From: JAAYDY01 sp964500225
GTDB lineage: Bacteria; Planctomycetota; Phycisphaerae; FEN-1346; JAACEH01
DNA length: 57,309 nucleotides
Assembly (NCBI GenBank): GCA_964500225.1
Contig: CAZCOA010000013.1
Coordinates: 1 to 57,309, forward strand
Direction of reading: 5' to 3'
The notes below the pieces were generated by a model. That model was not told where the DNA came from and did no database searches. It saw only the letters and a list, made by a program, of their open reading frames with translations. The stretch's first letter is position 1. Each line of letters starts with the position of its first letter. Positions 42,467-50,802 of this stretch are shown here, piece by piece. The position numbers were made by a program, and so were the translations under genes.

Positions 42467-44092
42467 TCAGTTCCGTCCTCGGCTCAGGGCTTCGCTCAGT
42501 TCGCTCATGCGCATGGTTCGGGCGGCGGCCACGAAGGCCGCGGCGCCGGCGACCACTGCGGCCGCCACCGTTACCACCGCCTGCCGCGTGGAATCGCTCT
42601 CCCAGCCGGTCCATGCGGCGGCCCGCATAGCGGCCCAGGCCGCCGCGGCCATGACCCCCGTGGCGACTGCCGTGCGCAGCAATCCGGCCACATACCGACG
42701 CAGGCCCAGGCGGCCGATCCGACGCCGCAGCAAGAGCACCAGCGCGAGCACCTGCGCCGCCGCGGCAATGACCGTCGCCAGGGCCAGTCCCTGCACGCCG
42801 AACGGCCAGATCAGCACCAGATTCAGCACGAGGTTCAGCCCCGCCGCCGCAGCCGAGATCTTCACCGGCAACCGCGTCTCCTTCAGAGCAAAGAAGGCCC
42901 GTGTCACCAGGTGTAGTGCCGCATAGGCGACCAAGCCGGTCGTGTACACGCACGTCAGCAGGGCCACCCGCGGCGTGTCGTCCGGCGAGAACCGCCCGCG
43001 CTCGAACATCACGCGCACCAGCGGCTCGGCCACCAGCATCAGCCCCACCGTGCAGGGCAGGGCGATGAACGTCGCCACACGCAGGCCGCGGTTCAGCGTC
43101 TCGGACAGGCCGCGGTGGTCTCCGTGGTGGGCGTGCCGCGACAACGCCGGGAAAATCGCCGTCCCGATGGCCACCACGAACACCCCCATCGGCAACTGGT
43201 ACAGGTGCTGCGCGTAGTACATGACCGACGCCGCCCCCTGACGCATCGGATAGGCGATCGTGCGGCCGAGGGCATGGAACTCGGTGACCGCGCGGCCGTC
43301 GGCGCCGGTCGAGCCGCTCAGCCCCAGTGCGATCACGCGATCCATCAGCACGTTCAACTGTACCACGCCCAGGCCGAGCATCATCGGTAGCATCAGGGCC
43401 ATCACCTGCCGCAAGTGCGGCGACGCCAGGTCCCACGCCGGCCGGTAGTGGATCCCATGGCGTCGAAGCAAGGGCACCTGGACCGCCACCATCGCCACCG
43501 AAGCCGCCAGCACGCTCGCCGCGACCACGTAAACCCGGGCGACCTTCGAGTCGCCCGCGAGCGGCGCCACGAGCACTGCCGCGACGATCACCAGGATGTT
43601 CAGGATGAGCGGCGCCGCGGCGGGCGTGGCGAAATGGCCGCGCACGTTCAGAATCGCCTGGAGCAGCCCCACCAGGCAAATGCCGATGGCGAAGGGGAGC
43701 ATGACGGCCGTCAGGCCCAAGGTCAACCCGAGCCGCGGCGACGGATCGCCCAGGGCACGCCAGGCCAGGATAATGCCCTCGCCCACTAGCACCAATGCCG
43801 CCAAGATTGCCACTAGCAGCGTAATGGCTAGATTCGCCAACTGCTGGGCCGCCTGGCGGTTGCCCTGCTCGTCCAGACTGGTAAAGACCGGAAGGAATGC
43901 GGCCGAGAGGGCCCCTTCGCTGAACAGCCTGCGGAACAGGTTCGGAATGAGAAACGCTACGCTGAAGGCGTCCATGGGCAACGACGTGCCCAGTGCAAAG
44001 GCCAACGCCGCATCGCGCACCACGCCCAGCACGCGACTGGCCATGGTCAACAACGACATCGTCCGAGCATGCCTGACAAAGTCCCCGCCCAA
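42467..44092 (-). CDS. murJ: Lipid II flippase MurJ (MviN)
   Basis: A 541-residue MOP-superfamily membrane protein with 14 or so hydrophobic segments. Family features are SRVLGVVRDAALAFALG, DAFSVAFLIPNLFRRLFSEG, AFLPVF, and QLPMGVFVVAIGTAIFPALS. MurJ moves undecaprenyl-linked peptidoglycan precursors to the outer face of the cytoplasmic membrane. Its presence supports a peptidoglycan wall in this organism. It ends one base from the convergent DUF5131 gene. A promoter is visible at 44115-44143. Confidence 0.95.
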   Translation of the reverse strand: MGGDFVRHARTMSLLTMASRVLGVVRDAALAFALGTSLPMDAFSVAFLIPNLFRRLFSEGALSAAFLPVFTSLDEQGNRQAAQQLANLAITLLVAILAALVLVGEGIILAWRALGDPSPRLGLTLGLTAVMLPFAIGICLVGLLQAILNVRGHFATPAAAPLILNILVIVAAVLVAPLAGDSKVARVYVVAASVLAASVAMVAVQVPLLRRHGIHYRPAWDLASPHLRQVMALMLPMMLGLGVVQLNVLMDRVIALGLSGSTGADGRAVTEFHALGRTIAYPMRQGAASVMYYAQHLYQLPMGVFVVAIGTAIFPALSRHAHHGDHRGLSETLNRGLRVATFIALPCTVGLMLVAEPLVRVMFERGRFSPDDTPRVALLTCVYTTGLVAYAALHLVTRAFFALKETRLPVKISAAAAGLNLVLNLVLIWPFGVQGLALATVIAAAAQVLALVLLLRRRIGRLGLRRYVAGLLRTAVATGVMAAAAWAAMRAAAWTGWESDSTRQAVVTVAAAVVAGAAAFVAAARTMRMSELSEALSRGRN

Positions 44093-44114
44093 GGAAAGGC
44101 CTTTCCGCTAGCAG

Positions 44115-44143
44115 AATATGCAGTGCAATTCATGGATTGCCAA
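44115..44143 (-). promoter_or_regulatory. Candidate promoter of murJ
   Basis: On the minus strand TTGGCA (complement of 44138-44143) and CATATT (complement of 44115-44120) with a 17-base spacer, about 23 bases before the murJ ATG. Confidence 0.45.
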
Positions 44144-44365
44144 GAAATGGCAACCTTCGGGCGTGCATTATTCTGACCACCAGCACGGAATACAAGAGCA
44201 TTAAGGGGAAAACACGCCGTGAGTGAAACCTGCCGGCACGATCACACGGCCAGCATGGCGGCCATTCGACCTCGTGCAAACACGGTCCGAGTCCCGCGCA
44301 TATATCCTGATTGCCAAGTGTCCGGTTGCCTGCTCCGGCCTCAAATCGCCATTTGTGCCCACCCA

Positions 44366-45223
44366 TCAGTCGTCCGGCAGTCTTCCGCTGTCCAGAAGGT
44401 ACCAGAGCACGTCGAGATTGCTCTCACTGGAGCCGAGTGTTTCAAGGATCTCCATGAACTGGTCATTGTCGCAGAAATCGACCGAGCCGTCGATGTAGGC
44501 GACGTTCACGCCGGTGCCGTGGCGTTCCTCGACCATCCGCCGTTTCGTCAGGTTGTCCGCCAAAATGGCACGTCGGCCGTACTTGGCGATCATCCGTGCG
44601 ACTCCGTTGTCGCTGGCGACTTTGGTCTCCTTGTCCTGGGCCGAGCTCACCTGGGCGGGCGTCCAGGGGTAGAGCCTGTGGCGGATGCAGTAGGAGGAGA
44701 AGGACGGATTGGTAATCTTCTTATTTTCGGGGAAGTCGTGCCAGGCGTTCTCCGGGTTTGGGTTTGGAACTTCCTGCCACCAGTATTCGGCGTTGGGAAC
44801 CGAGTTTTTTCGCCACCAGCTTTCTTCGGTGTCGGCCACGGCGGGGCAGACGAAGTATTCGCTCTTGATCAGGCCGTGAACCACAAGGGGCCCGAAACCG
44901 GCGGAAAAATTGGCATCGCGGGTGGTGATGAAGTAGTTGTTGAAGCAATTCAGCTTGCCGGTATAGATGCGATTCTTGAAGTCGTACTCTTTCGGGTCGC
45001 ACAGCGGCGGGAAGTACTTCGAGTATTGGGTCACGTACGACATGTAGCAACTGAGGACTGTACTGAGTTGCGAACCGCAACGAACCCGATCCACCCGATT
45101 CAGGATCGGCCGCATGGCGATCATGGCCACGGTCATCAGGATGCCGATGATGACGACCACAATCAGGAGCTCGATCAGCGTGAACCCGCGACAGATCCTC
45201 GTCTTGCGCATTCTCTGCAACAT
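44366..45223 (-). CDS. Type IV pilin-like / type II pseudopilin secreted protein
   Basis: A 285-residue protein with a class III prepilin signal: basic leader ending ICRG, then FTLIELLIVVVIIGILMTVA with the conserved glutamate at position 5 after the cleavage site. The C-terminal part includes RHGTGVNVAYIDGSVDFCDN, the H-x-G...DG-V segment common in the large families of planctomycete prepilin-like proteins (DUF1559 type and relatives). The start at 45223 has GGAGG seven bases upstream; an open frame extends to 45514 but lacks a start signal. Its role, filament or secretion-system subunit, is not known. Confidence 0.85.
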   Translation of the reverse strand: MLQRMRKTRICRGFTLIELLIVVVIIGILMTVAMIAMRPILNRVDRVRCGSQLSTVLSCYMSYVTQYSKYFPPLCDPKEYDFKNRIYTGKLNCFNNYFITTRDANFSAGFGPLVVHGLIKSEYFVCPAVADTEESWWRKNSVPNAEYWWQEVPNPNPENAWHDFPENKKITNPSFSSYCIRHRLYPWTPAQVSSAQDKETKVASDNGVARMIAKYGRRAILADNLTKRRMVEERHGTGVNVAYIDGSVDFCDNDQFMEILETLGSSESNLDVLWYLLDSGRLPDD

Positions 45224-45685
45224 GGCAATGGCCTCCGGATAGATGGGGCAACCCCTTGCATTTCCATTGTCGCCCCTGCGTCGGGTTTTGGCAACCAGAA
45301 TCCGCTGTTGGGGAACCATTGCCCTGAGAGTCTGAAGGCCCGTACGCCCGCCCGCAGCCGTCCCGGTCGATCCTGATTCCGAATATATATACGGCCGCAG
45401 GCGTCTGGCCGAGGTTCGACCGCACGGTACGCCTGTCTCCGAGGCCCACCAGGGCCGACACGTTGTGGCCGAGGGTGCAAGGCCGCAAAGGAGCCGGAGC
45501 ACGTGACACGGCATGAGTTTCTAAGCCAACAGGGGCGACAGGGGGCCGTCCGTACAGCGCCCTGCCGCCCCTGACCGGAGCTGATCCCTTCGACAGGAGG
45601 CGAAGCCCTGGATTGGGTCACGTGCCGTAACGCAACCGCGAACCCGCCCCCTGATTGTCCCTTGCCTACGCGCGGGGTTGCGAAC
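45224..45685 (-). other. Intergenic region before the pilin-like gene
   Basis: About 460 bases with no supported gene. An alternating AT tract at 45382-45390 (ATATATAT) could serve as a -10 region for the pilin-like gene on the minus strand, but no matching -35 was found. The open frames here overlap in all directions and have no ribosome-binding sites. Confidence 0.4.
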
Positions 45686-46348
45686 TCACGCAGCCCGGCG
45701 TCGCCGCAGCAGGGCTATCGTCCCGAGGCACAGCAGGCCGCATGTTGCCGGCTCGGGGACGGCCAGGAACCGCACCTCGGCCAGGCCGCACATGCTGCCT
45801 CCCCAGTTTCTGCTTTTCAGTCCCTCGATCTGAATATATCTGACTGCCCCACAAGGGATCGTATAAGTCTCCCCTGCGTATGTCGTCAGCCCGCTGGCTC
45901 TTGCCAGCTCCAGATCGGCGGCTACCTTTGTGAAATCAACCCCGTTTGTTGACACCAGGACGTCCACATACCGGAATCCGTAATTTGTCTGATTCGCCGC
46001 ATTGTAGTTCCACACGTGCATCCCCGTCACGTGGTACGCCTGGCCCAGATCAAACCGAATCCACCGAAGCGCATCTCCGGTGCTACTGGCCGAGAGCCAC
46101 TGTGTTCTGGTTGTCGTTCCACCCGCTCCATGTGTCGGCCAGGCTGCCGGCACCGCATCGCCGGTCTCCACCCCGCTCGTATCACTCAGCCCCGAGCCGT
46201 TGTAGGCGCGCAATGGACTGGTGTCCGGCGAATACGAACTGTCCGCAGTCCCCGACACCGGTTGAACGATAAACTCACCCTGTGCATACGAAGCCACGGC
46301 CATCGTTACAAGCACCACTACTACCCCCACCCGCAACCTGCTTGCCAT
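45686..46348 (-). CDS. PEP-CTERM protein with discoidin (F5/8 C)-like domain
   Basis: A 220-residue secreted protein. Signal peptide GVVVVLVTMAVASYAQGEF is followed by a single beta-sandwich domain with ALRWIRFDLGQAYHVTGMHV, YRYVDVL-like FRYVDVLVSTNGVDFTKVAA and AVRYIQIEGLKSRNWGG, which matches the F5/8 type C carbohydrate-binding pattern. It ends VPEPATCGLLCLGTIALLRR followed by RRAA, a PEP-CTERM signal. AAGGAGG lies eight bases before the ATG at 46348. It may be a surface or exopolysaccharide-associated lectin. Confidence 0.85.
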   Translation of the reverse strand: MASRLRVGVVVVLVTMAVASYAQGEFIVQPVSGTADSSYSPDTSPLRAYNGSGLSDTSGVETGDAVPAAWPTHGAGGTTTRTQWLSASSTGDALRWIRFDLGQAYHVTGMHVWNYNAANQTNYGFRYVDVLVSTNGVDFTKVAADLELARASGLTTYAGETYTIPCGAVRYIQIEGLKSRNWGGSMCGLAEVRFLAVPEPATCGLLCLGTIALLRRRRAA

Positions 46349-47071
46349 CCTGTCTGCCTCCTTACAGTTCGAGTTGACCGTTTCTGCCGTCATAAAACGA
46401 GACACCGAGCAATGAAATCAGGTGCCTTCGACATAAACTGCCCTCAACGGAGAGCATAAGTCATGCCGGTCTTATAAAGAAATACGCCAGGGGAATCCGT
46501 TTGTGCCACAACGTGTTATAAGGCTTAGGCTTGTGCTGACTGCTCGACTCGCGTAGGTTCCACAACACGGCCCCTTACCGTCCGTGCGTGTTCACTTTTC
46601 TCAACACACAGTTGGTTTCTTAAGCTACGTCCGGATATCTCCCAGGCACACACTGAGTCGCACTGCGTGGATGGACTGAGGCCGGAGAGCAACTCTGTGT
46701 GGATTATGTGGCGCAGCACGGCGGCCGCCTGCGTTGGTGCATAGGGCCGGTCATCCGATCGCCGCGCCGTGGATCGACGGCGCAGGCTGCGCCAAAGGGT
46801 GCCGAAGGCGGGGGATGGGAGGCGGTGAGGATGGCGGCGTTGCACGGGCTGGCGGAAACGTACGATCAATAGCCGTTGCATTCTTGATGAGGAACGGGGA
46901 TTATCTTCGCGCGGGGATGGTTCGTCAGCTTATCGGGTGGCATTGCTGAACCGCGTGCGTGACGCGAACGGTTGTAGTACGGCGTTGAGCCAGTGGCAGC
47001 CGCGGACGCCTTGTACGTTCGAGAACGAGTTTTTCCACCGCAGATGGCTGATGTGTGTGTGGGGGGGGGCG
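46349..47071. other. Non-coding boundary region left of the element
   Basis: About 720 bases with no supported gene. Open frames exist on both strands (for example minus 46525-46881) but none has a ribosome-binding site or recognisable product. The right end, 47051-47069, is a GT repeat running into nine G (47061-47069), directly against the left recombinase-tail repeat. The change from genomic to repeat sequence at 47070-47072 is a likely junction. Confidence 0.4.
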
Positions 47072-47177
47072 TCCCGGCGAACCATCCTGGAGTGCGTCAG
47101 TTCGAACCGCCTCCTGTCGGTCGCAAGTCTCGTCCTGACAAAGAGAAGGCCGTTCGACTCTCTCGCCGAACGGCCTT
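47072..47177 (+). pseudogene. Remnant of a serine recombinase 3' end (left copy of direct repeat)
   Basis: From 47072 to 47175 the sequence matches 57206-57309 with five substitutions. In the shared frame it encodes SRRTILECVSSNRLLSVASL and VLTKRRPFDSLAERP, the same as the intact recombinase tail apart from a few residues. The frame stays open to a stop at 47309-47311. Nothing upstream of 47070 resembles a recombinase. It is either the attachment-site copy left by insertion or the leftover of a related element. Confidence 0.75.
47146..47177. repeat. Inverted repeat in the recombinase tail (left copy)
   Basis: Perfect 11-base arms AAGGCCGTTCG (47146-47156) and CGAACGGCCTT (47167-47177) with a ten-base loop, followed by TCTTC. 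The same hairpin begins at 57280 in the right copy, where the window ends inside the second arm. It lies within coding sequence of the recombinase and may be a terminator, a recombination-site element or a recombinase binding site. Confidence 0.6.
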
Positions 47178-47408
47178 TCTTCAACAATGGTCGGGGCGAC
47201 TGTCGGAACTTCGAACCGGCCCGCGTTCTCGCCCCGTTCGCCGGGCCGTTCCTCGGGCCCGTCGAGCCGTTCATCCTCGACGCCGACGGCTTGGTACGGC
47301 GAACGGCGTGACCCGGAGCGCCGGTGCTGCGTCCGAAAGACTCCCCGCGAAAAGCTGCCTCCGAAAAGGTTGTTGACAAGCACCCGGGGGTTGTGCATGA
47401 ATAGGTTG

Positions 47409-47438
47409 TTGATGGCGGCGTAGACACAAGGCTATACG
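47409..47438 (+). promoter_or_regulatory. Weak candidate promoter of the TM2/SPFH operon
   Basis: TTGATG at 47409-47414 and TATACG at 47433-47438 with an 18-base spacer, about 95 bases before the TM2 gene. A canonical -35 hexamer TTGACA at 47373-47378 lies further upstream but has only a poor -10 (CATGAA at 47396-47401). AGGTTGTTGA occurs twice here, 36 bases apart. Confidence 0.28.
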
Positions 47439-47534
47439 CCATGCCGAATACCGGAAAAGCTGGCGTCGTGGTCGCTTTGGCGGGTGACGTTACCACCTTC
47501 TGGAAGCACGCCCTTTCCTGTCAGGGAGATTCGG

Positions 47535-47945
47535 ATGAACTGCAAGAATTGTGGGGCCTCAGTTCGGCCGGGAACGACTCGATGCGTTAAGTGCGGCTCG
47601 CTCGTCGAATGGCCTCAACAGCCGCAGGCGGCACCACCACCGCCCCAAGTAGTCTATGTACCTCAGCAGCAAGCGTACCCAACTCAGCCTGCCGTGCCAC
47701 AACAACCGATTGCTATGGGGCCTCCGAAGTCCAAAGTTGCAGCGGCCTTGTTAGCGTTCTTTCTGGGCTGCCTTGGCATCCACAACTTCTACCTTGGCTA
47801 TACCGGCCGTGGCCTCGCCCAGCTCCTCCTCACTGTGCTGACGTGCGGATACGGCGCAATCGCCACCGTAATCTGGGCATTCATTGAATTTGTTCTCATC
47901 CTCACGGGTTCGATCAAAGACAAGTTCGGACGGCCTCTTACATGA
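47535..47945 (+). CDS. Zinc-ribbon and TM2-domain membrane protein
   Basis: A 136-residue protein with three parts: an N-terminal zinc ribbon with two CxxC pairs (NCKNCGASVRPGTTRCVKCG), a P/Q-rich linker (about residues 30-65) and a TM2 domain of two helices joined by a short turn (LLAFFLGCLGIHNFYLGYTG, then GLAQLLLTVLTCGYG). TM2 domains are general membrane modules without a known single function. AGGGAG precedes the ATG at 47535. It leads a three-gene run with a 4-TM protein and an SPFH protein, with 53- and 20-base gaps. Confidence 0.85.
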   Translation: MNCKNCGASVRPGTTRCVKCGSLVEWPQQPQAAPPPPQVVYVPQQQAYPTQPAVPQQPIAMGPPKSKVAAALLAFFLGCLGIHNFYLGYTGRGLAQLLLTVLTCGYGAIATVIWAFIEFVLILTGSIKDKFGRPLT

Positions 47946-47998
47946 ACGGGTCCAACCAAAGCGGATTGCGGCTCTGGAACCCTTGAGAAAGGACGCAC

Positions 47999-48799
47999 AT
48001 GGAGACCTCAAGAAATCCTCGCAGCGTATACATGATTGCCGTCGCTTCGGTGATGTTTCTCGTGGCGGCGGGCGTCACCGTCGCCGCGGCCTTTCTCTTG
48101 GTTGAAGAGGACCGCGGCTTTCTTTTCTGGATAACAACCGGGTTCGTTCTTTTCGTGGAGCTTCTCGCCTATTCCTTCGTGCTCGGAATGCTGACCTCGA
48201 ACCTGCGGAAAGATCAAGTCAGCACCCCGATGATAGTAGCATCGTGGGTGGTACTGGTCATTTACGGGTTTGTAGGCGCGGGAAGCATCATCATCTATTC
48301 GCTCATCCGAAACGCCGACGATCCCGGGGACAAGGCCTTTGTGGCGGTGTTGATGATCGAAACGGGAGTTGCTTTTCTTCTGGTGTTACTGCTACGGTCA
48401 TGGGACCTGTTCTTCCAGGCGGGTCAGCCGCATATCGGAGCTCGCCGTGAGGAACACCGCGCTAAAGGCATGACGTTGCAGCCGGTCTTGGCGCGATTGA
48501 GAACCCTGACGTGCCCGGATCCCGGGCGGGCCTTGAGGCTTGACAGGGTCGCGAAACGCTTGGAGGTTGTTCAGTCGGCCCTAGTGCATTCACACGGCGG
48601 TGGTGTAGGCTCGCGTGAGGCGGGGCCGTCCACATTGCTCGACCCGGCAATCGAGAGCGAGGTGGCCGCCGTTCTGCTCCAGCTTCAGGAGGCCGCCATG
48701 AGCCTTGACGATAGCGATAGTGGGGAGCAGCGTATCGCTCAGATTGAGTCGCTGGCCGAACGCCTCCAGGGTTTCGTGTCGCGGCTCCAGTTGGACTGA
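47999..48799 (+). CDS. Four-helix membrane protein with cytoplasmic helical tail
   Basis: A 266-residue protein I do not recognise. Four membrane helices are clear (about residues 12-35, 40-64, 77-102 and 113-137), the loops are short and charged, and the C-terminal ~125 residues are soluble, with helices ALRLDRVAKRLEVVQSALVH, ESEVAAVLLQLQEAAMSLDD and QIESLAERLQGFVSRLQLD that could form a coiled coil. AAAGGA precedes the ATG. The layout, an N-terminal membrane block with a coiled-coil tail beside an SPFH protein, suggests a membrane-attached complex with its neighbours. Confidence 0.7.
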   Translation: METSRNPRSVYMIAVASVMFLVAAGVTVAAAFLLVEEDRGFLFWITTGFVLFVELLAYSFVLGMLTSNLRKDQVSTPMIVASWVVLVIYGFVGAGSIIIYSLIRNADDPGDKAFVAVLMIETGVAFLLVLLLRSWDLFFQAGQPHIGARREEHRAKGMTLQPVLARLRTLTCPDPGRALRLDRVAKRLEVVQSALVHSHGGGVGSREAGPSTLLDPAIESEVAAVLLQLQEAAMSLDDSDSGEQRIAQIESLAERLQGFVSRLQLD

Positions 48800-48819
48800 C
48801 ATCCGAAGGAGCATGTGCC

Positions 48820-49875
48820 ATGCAAGTAATCGAATTTCTCGATGACAGCGGCGAGATTATAGTAGCGAGGGTGCCTCAGGGTGGCTCCGGCCTGTTCTAT
48901 TTGGGCGCTCAGCGTGATGACCTTCGGGGGCTTCAGGCCTCTCTCGCCAAGGGCCAGTCAGGGGAAACCGTGTATGGCAGCCAGTTGGTCGTCCAGGAAA
49001 GCCAAGTCGCCGTATTCTTCCGCGACGGGCAAGCCCTGGACGGTTTTCGGCCCGGGCGGCACACCCTGACGACAGAAAACCTTCCGTTGTTGCGAAGGCT
49101 TGTTGGGGCCGGGTTCGGTGGAAGGTCGCCCTTCCGCGCCTACGTCTACTTCGTCGCCACAAAGACCTTCACCAACTTGGGGTGGGGCACGCCCACACCG
49201 GTGATATTTCGGGATGCGGATCTGCGCATGGTTTCACTCCGGGCGCATGGAAGTTTTGCGATTCGTATCACCAAGGTACGGACATTCCTGAATACCATCG
49301 TCGGTACTCGCGGGATTGAGACAACGTTTGCTCTGGAAGAGTACCTGCGCAGTGTTATCGTGGCCCGCCTTAACGAGGTTCTTGGCAAGACCCTCAAGAC
49401 CATCCTTGACCTGCCGGTGCAATATTCAAACATCGCTCTCGGGGTGAAGCAGGCGACAGCCGATGATTTCGGCCAGTACGGCATACAACTCGTCGATCTC
49501 TTGGTGGAGGCTATCACCCCGCCGCCGGAAGTGCAGGACATGATCAACCGAGCAACGGGAGTTGCGGCGCAAGAGGTTGAGAAGTACAGGGCTGTTGCAG
49601 CCGCAGATGCAATTCGGGACGCGGCCAAGAATCCTGGGGGCGCTGGTGAGGGTCTTGGACTGGGCGCGGGCCTCGGCATGGGCATGGCGATGGCGAAGGG
49701 CATGGCAGACCAGTTTGCAGGCAAGGCTACACCGTCCGAGGGGGCCGCGCCCGCAAAGGCGACTCCCGAAGAAATCGAGAGGAAGCTGGTTCATCTGAAA
49801 GGTCTGTTGGACAAAGGGCTCATTACGGAGGCCGACTTCACTGAGCAGAAACGCAGGCTCCTTGATCTTTTGTGA
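48820..49875 (+). CDS. SPFH (YdjI-like) protein with C-terminal SHOCT segment
   Basis: A 351-residue protein of the SPFH/virion-core YdjI-like group. It starts VIEFLDDSGEIIVARVPQGG, continues with SQLVVQESQVAVFFRDGQAL and GRHTLTTENLPLLRRLVG, the band-7-like core, then VSLRAHGSFAIRITKVRTFL and YGIQLVDLLVEAITPPPEVQ. After a Gly/Met-rich hinge (about residues 275-295) the end EEIERKLVHLKGLLDKGLIT plus EADFTEQKRRLLDLL is a SHOCT-type domain. YdjI proteins in Bacillus work with PspA and small zinc-ribbon membrane proteins in envelope stress. Here no PspA is present, but the zinc-ribbon and membrane partners are. Confidence 0.85.
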   Translation: MQVIEFLDDSGEIIVARVPQGGSGLFYLGAQRDDLRGLQASLAKGQSGETVYGSQLVVQESQVAVFFRDGQALDGFRPGRHTLTTENLPLLRRLVGAGFGGRSPFRAYVYFVATKTFTNLGWGTPTPVIFRDADLRMVSLRAHGSFAIRITKVRTFLNTIVGTRGIETTFALEEYLRSVIVARLNEVLGKTLKTILDLPVQYSNIALGVKQATADDFGQYGIQLVDLLVEAITPPPEVQDMINRATGVAAQEVEKYRAVAAADAIRDAAKNPGGAGEGLGLGAGLGMGMAMAKGMADQFAGKATPSEGAAPAKATPEEIERKLVHLKGLLDKGLITEADFTEQKRRLLDLL

Positions 49876-50268
49876 TGATCAGATTCCGCCTGTGATCTGC
49901 CCGTCACGTCGCGTGTGACCCACCGCCCAGCCCATCGATAGGCGGCTGGCGAACCTGCCACTCCCTTCTTTCTCTTGCTTCTTGGTTTCGTTCTTCCACC
50001 CGTAGAACCTTGTAGCCGAAACCTTTCCCGCCATCCGCTATCTCGTCCTTTCGCTGGGCAAGTCCCGCATCGCGCGAAAGAATTCTTGTCCCGCTCGGCC
50101 GGGCTTGAGGGGCCTTTTGTCTATCGGAGGCGGAGATTCGGGCCGTGGTCCACCGGCATCCGTCATCCAGCCGGTCGGCCGGGTATGTATGCAGTAGGCG
50201 GCGGGCGGTCGGCCGCCTGCCTGTGCGTCGCACGCAGACAGGGCGCGGAATGAAAAGGAGTCGAGAAC
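49876..50268. other. Boundary between the SPFH operon and the phage-derived module
   Basis: About 390 bases with no supported gene. A minus-strand open frame (49904-50233) would encode a 109-residue basic protein but has no ribosome-binding site. From around 50090 the base composition rises to that of the phage module. The last bases, AAAAGGAG, are the ribosome-binding site of the next gene. This may be an internal junction where the SPFH operon was inserted. Confidence 0.4.
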
Positions 50269-50802
50269 ATGCGGTACGGATTGGGACGCGAGGATTATGA
50301 GGAACTGTTCCTCCTGGTGCCGGGAGAGGCCGACGGCGAGGAGCGGCAAAGGCTGCTCGACGCCGAGTACCCCGTGAACACGGCCGGGGCGGTCCTGGAA
50401 TTGCGGACGCGGGGCCTGGACGCCTCGGCGTCGGTACTGGACTACCTCATCGAGCAAGGCAAGGTTCCGGCCCCGGCCGTGGAGGGCGGACGGCGCAGAT
50501 GGACGGCGGCGGACATCGACCGGGCGGCGGAGGTTCTAGACGCCGAGGATGCCTACGTGCCGGGGACGGTGATGCGCGAAGTGTTGAACCTCGACCCCGT
50601 CCAGGACGAGCGAGCGCGGCGTCAAGCCCTGGCCGAGCATCCCGAGGTCGTCTCGGCCGACCTCTTGACGTTGGAGGTGGTGCCCGGCGCGCCCGGCGCG
50701 GGCGTTCGAGCGACGGCGCGGTATCGGCCCATGACGGCGGCGGAGCAGGCCGAGTGGCGTCGGAAGGTCCGCGAGGCGGCGCGGCGGGAGGTGCGGCCAT
50801 GA
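50269..50802 (+). CDS. Small HTH-like protein, first gene of the phage-derived module
   Basis: A 177-residue protein without clear family. The middle (LDASASVLDYLIEQGKVPAP, then GGRRRWTAADIDRAAEVLDA) resembles a MerR/excisionase-type winged helix, and the C-terminal part is charged and may be partly disordered (MTAAEQAEWRRKVREAARRE). AAAAGGAG lies nine bases before the ATG. Its stop overlaps the capsid fusion start by four bases (ATGA). It may be a regulator or a DNA-binding factor of the element, but a virion role is not excluded. Confidence 0.6.
   Translation: MRYGLGREDYEELFLLVPGEADGEERQRLLDAEYPVNTAGAVLELRTRGLDASASVLDYLIEQGKVPAPAVEGGRRRWTAADIDRAAEVLDAEDAYVPGTVMREVLNLDPVQDERARRQALAEHPEVVSADLLTLEVVPGAPGAGVRATARYRPMTAAEQAEWRRKVREAARREVRP

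Noticed and set aside
46525..46881. 118-residue minus-strand frame left of the element
   Set aside because: No start signal, no family features, strongly basic composition typical of chance frames.
49904..50233. 109-residue minus-strand frame between the SPFH gene and the phage module
   Set aside because: No ribosome-binding site and no recognisable content; it overlaps a base-composition boundary.
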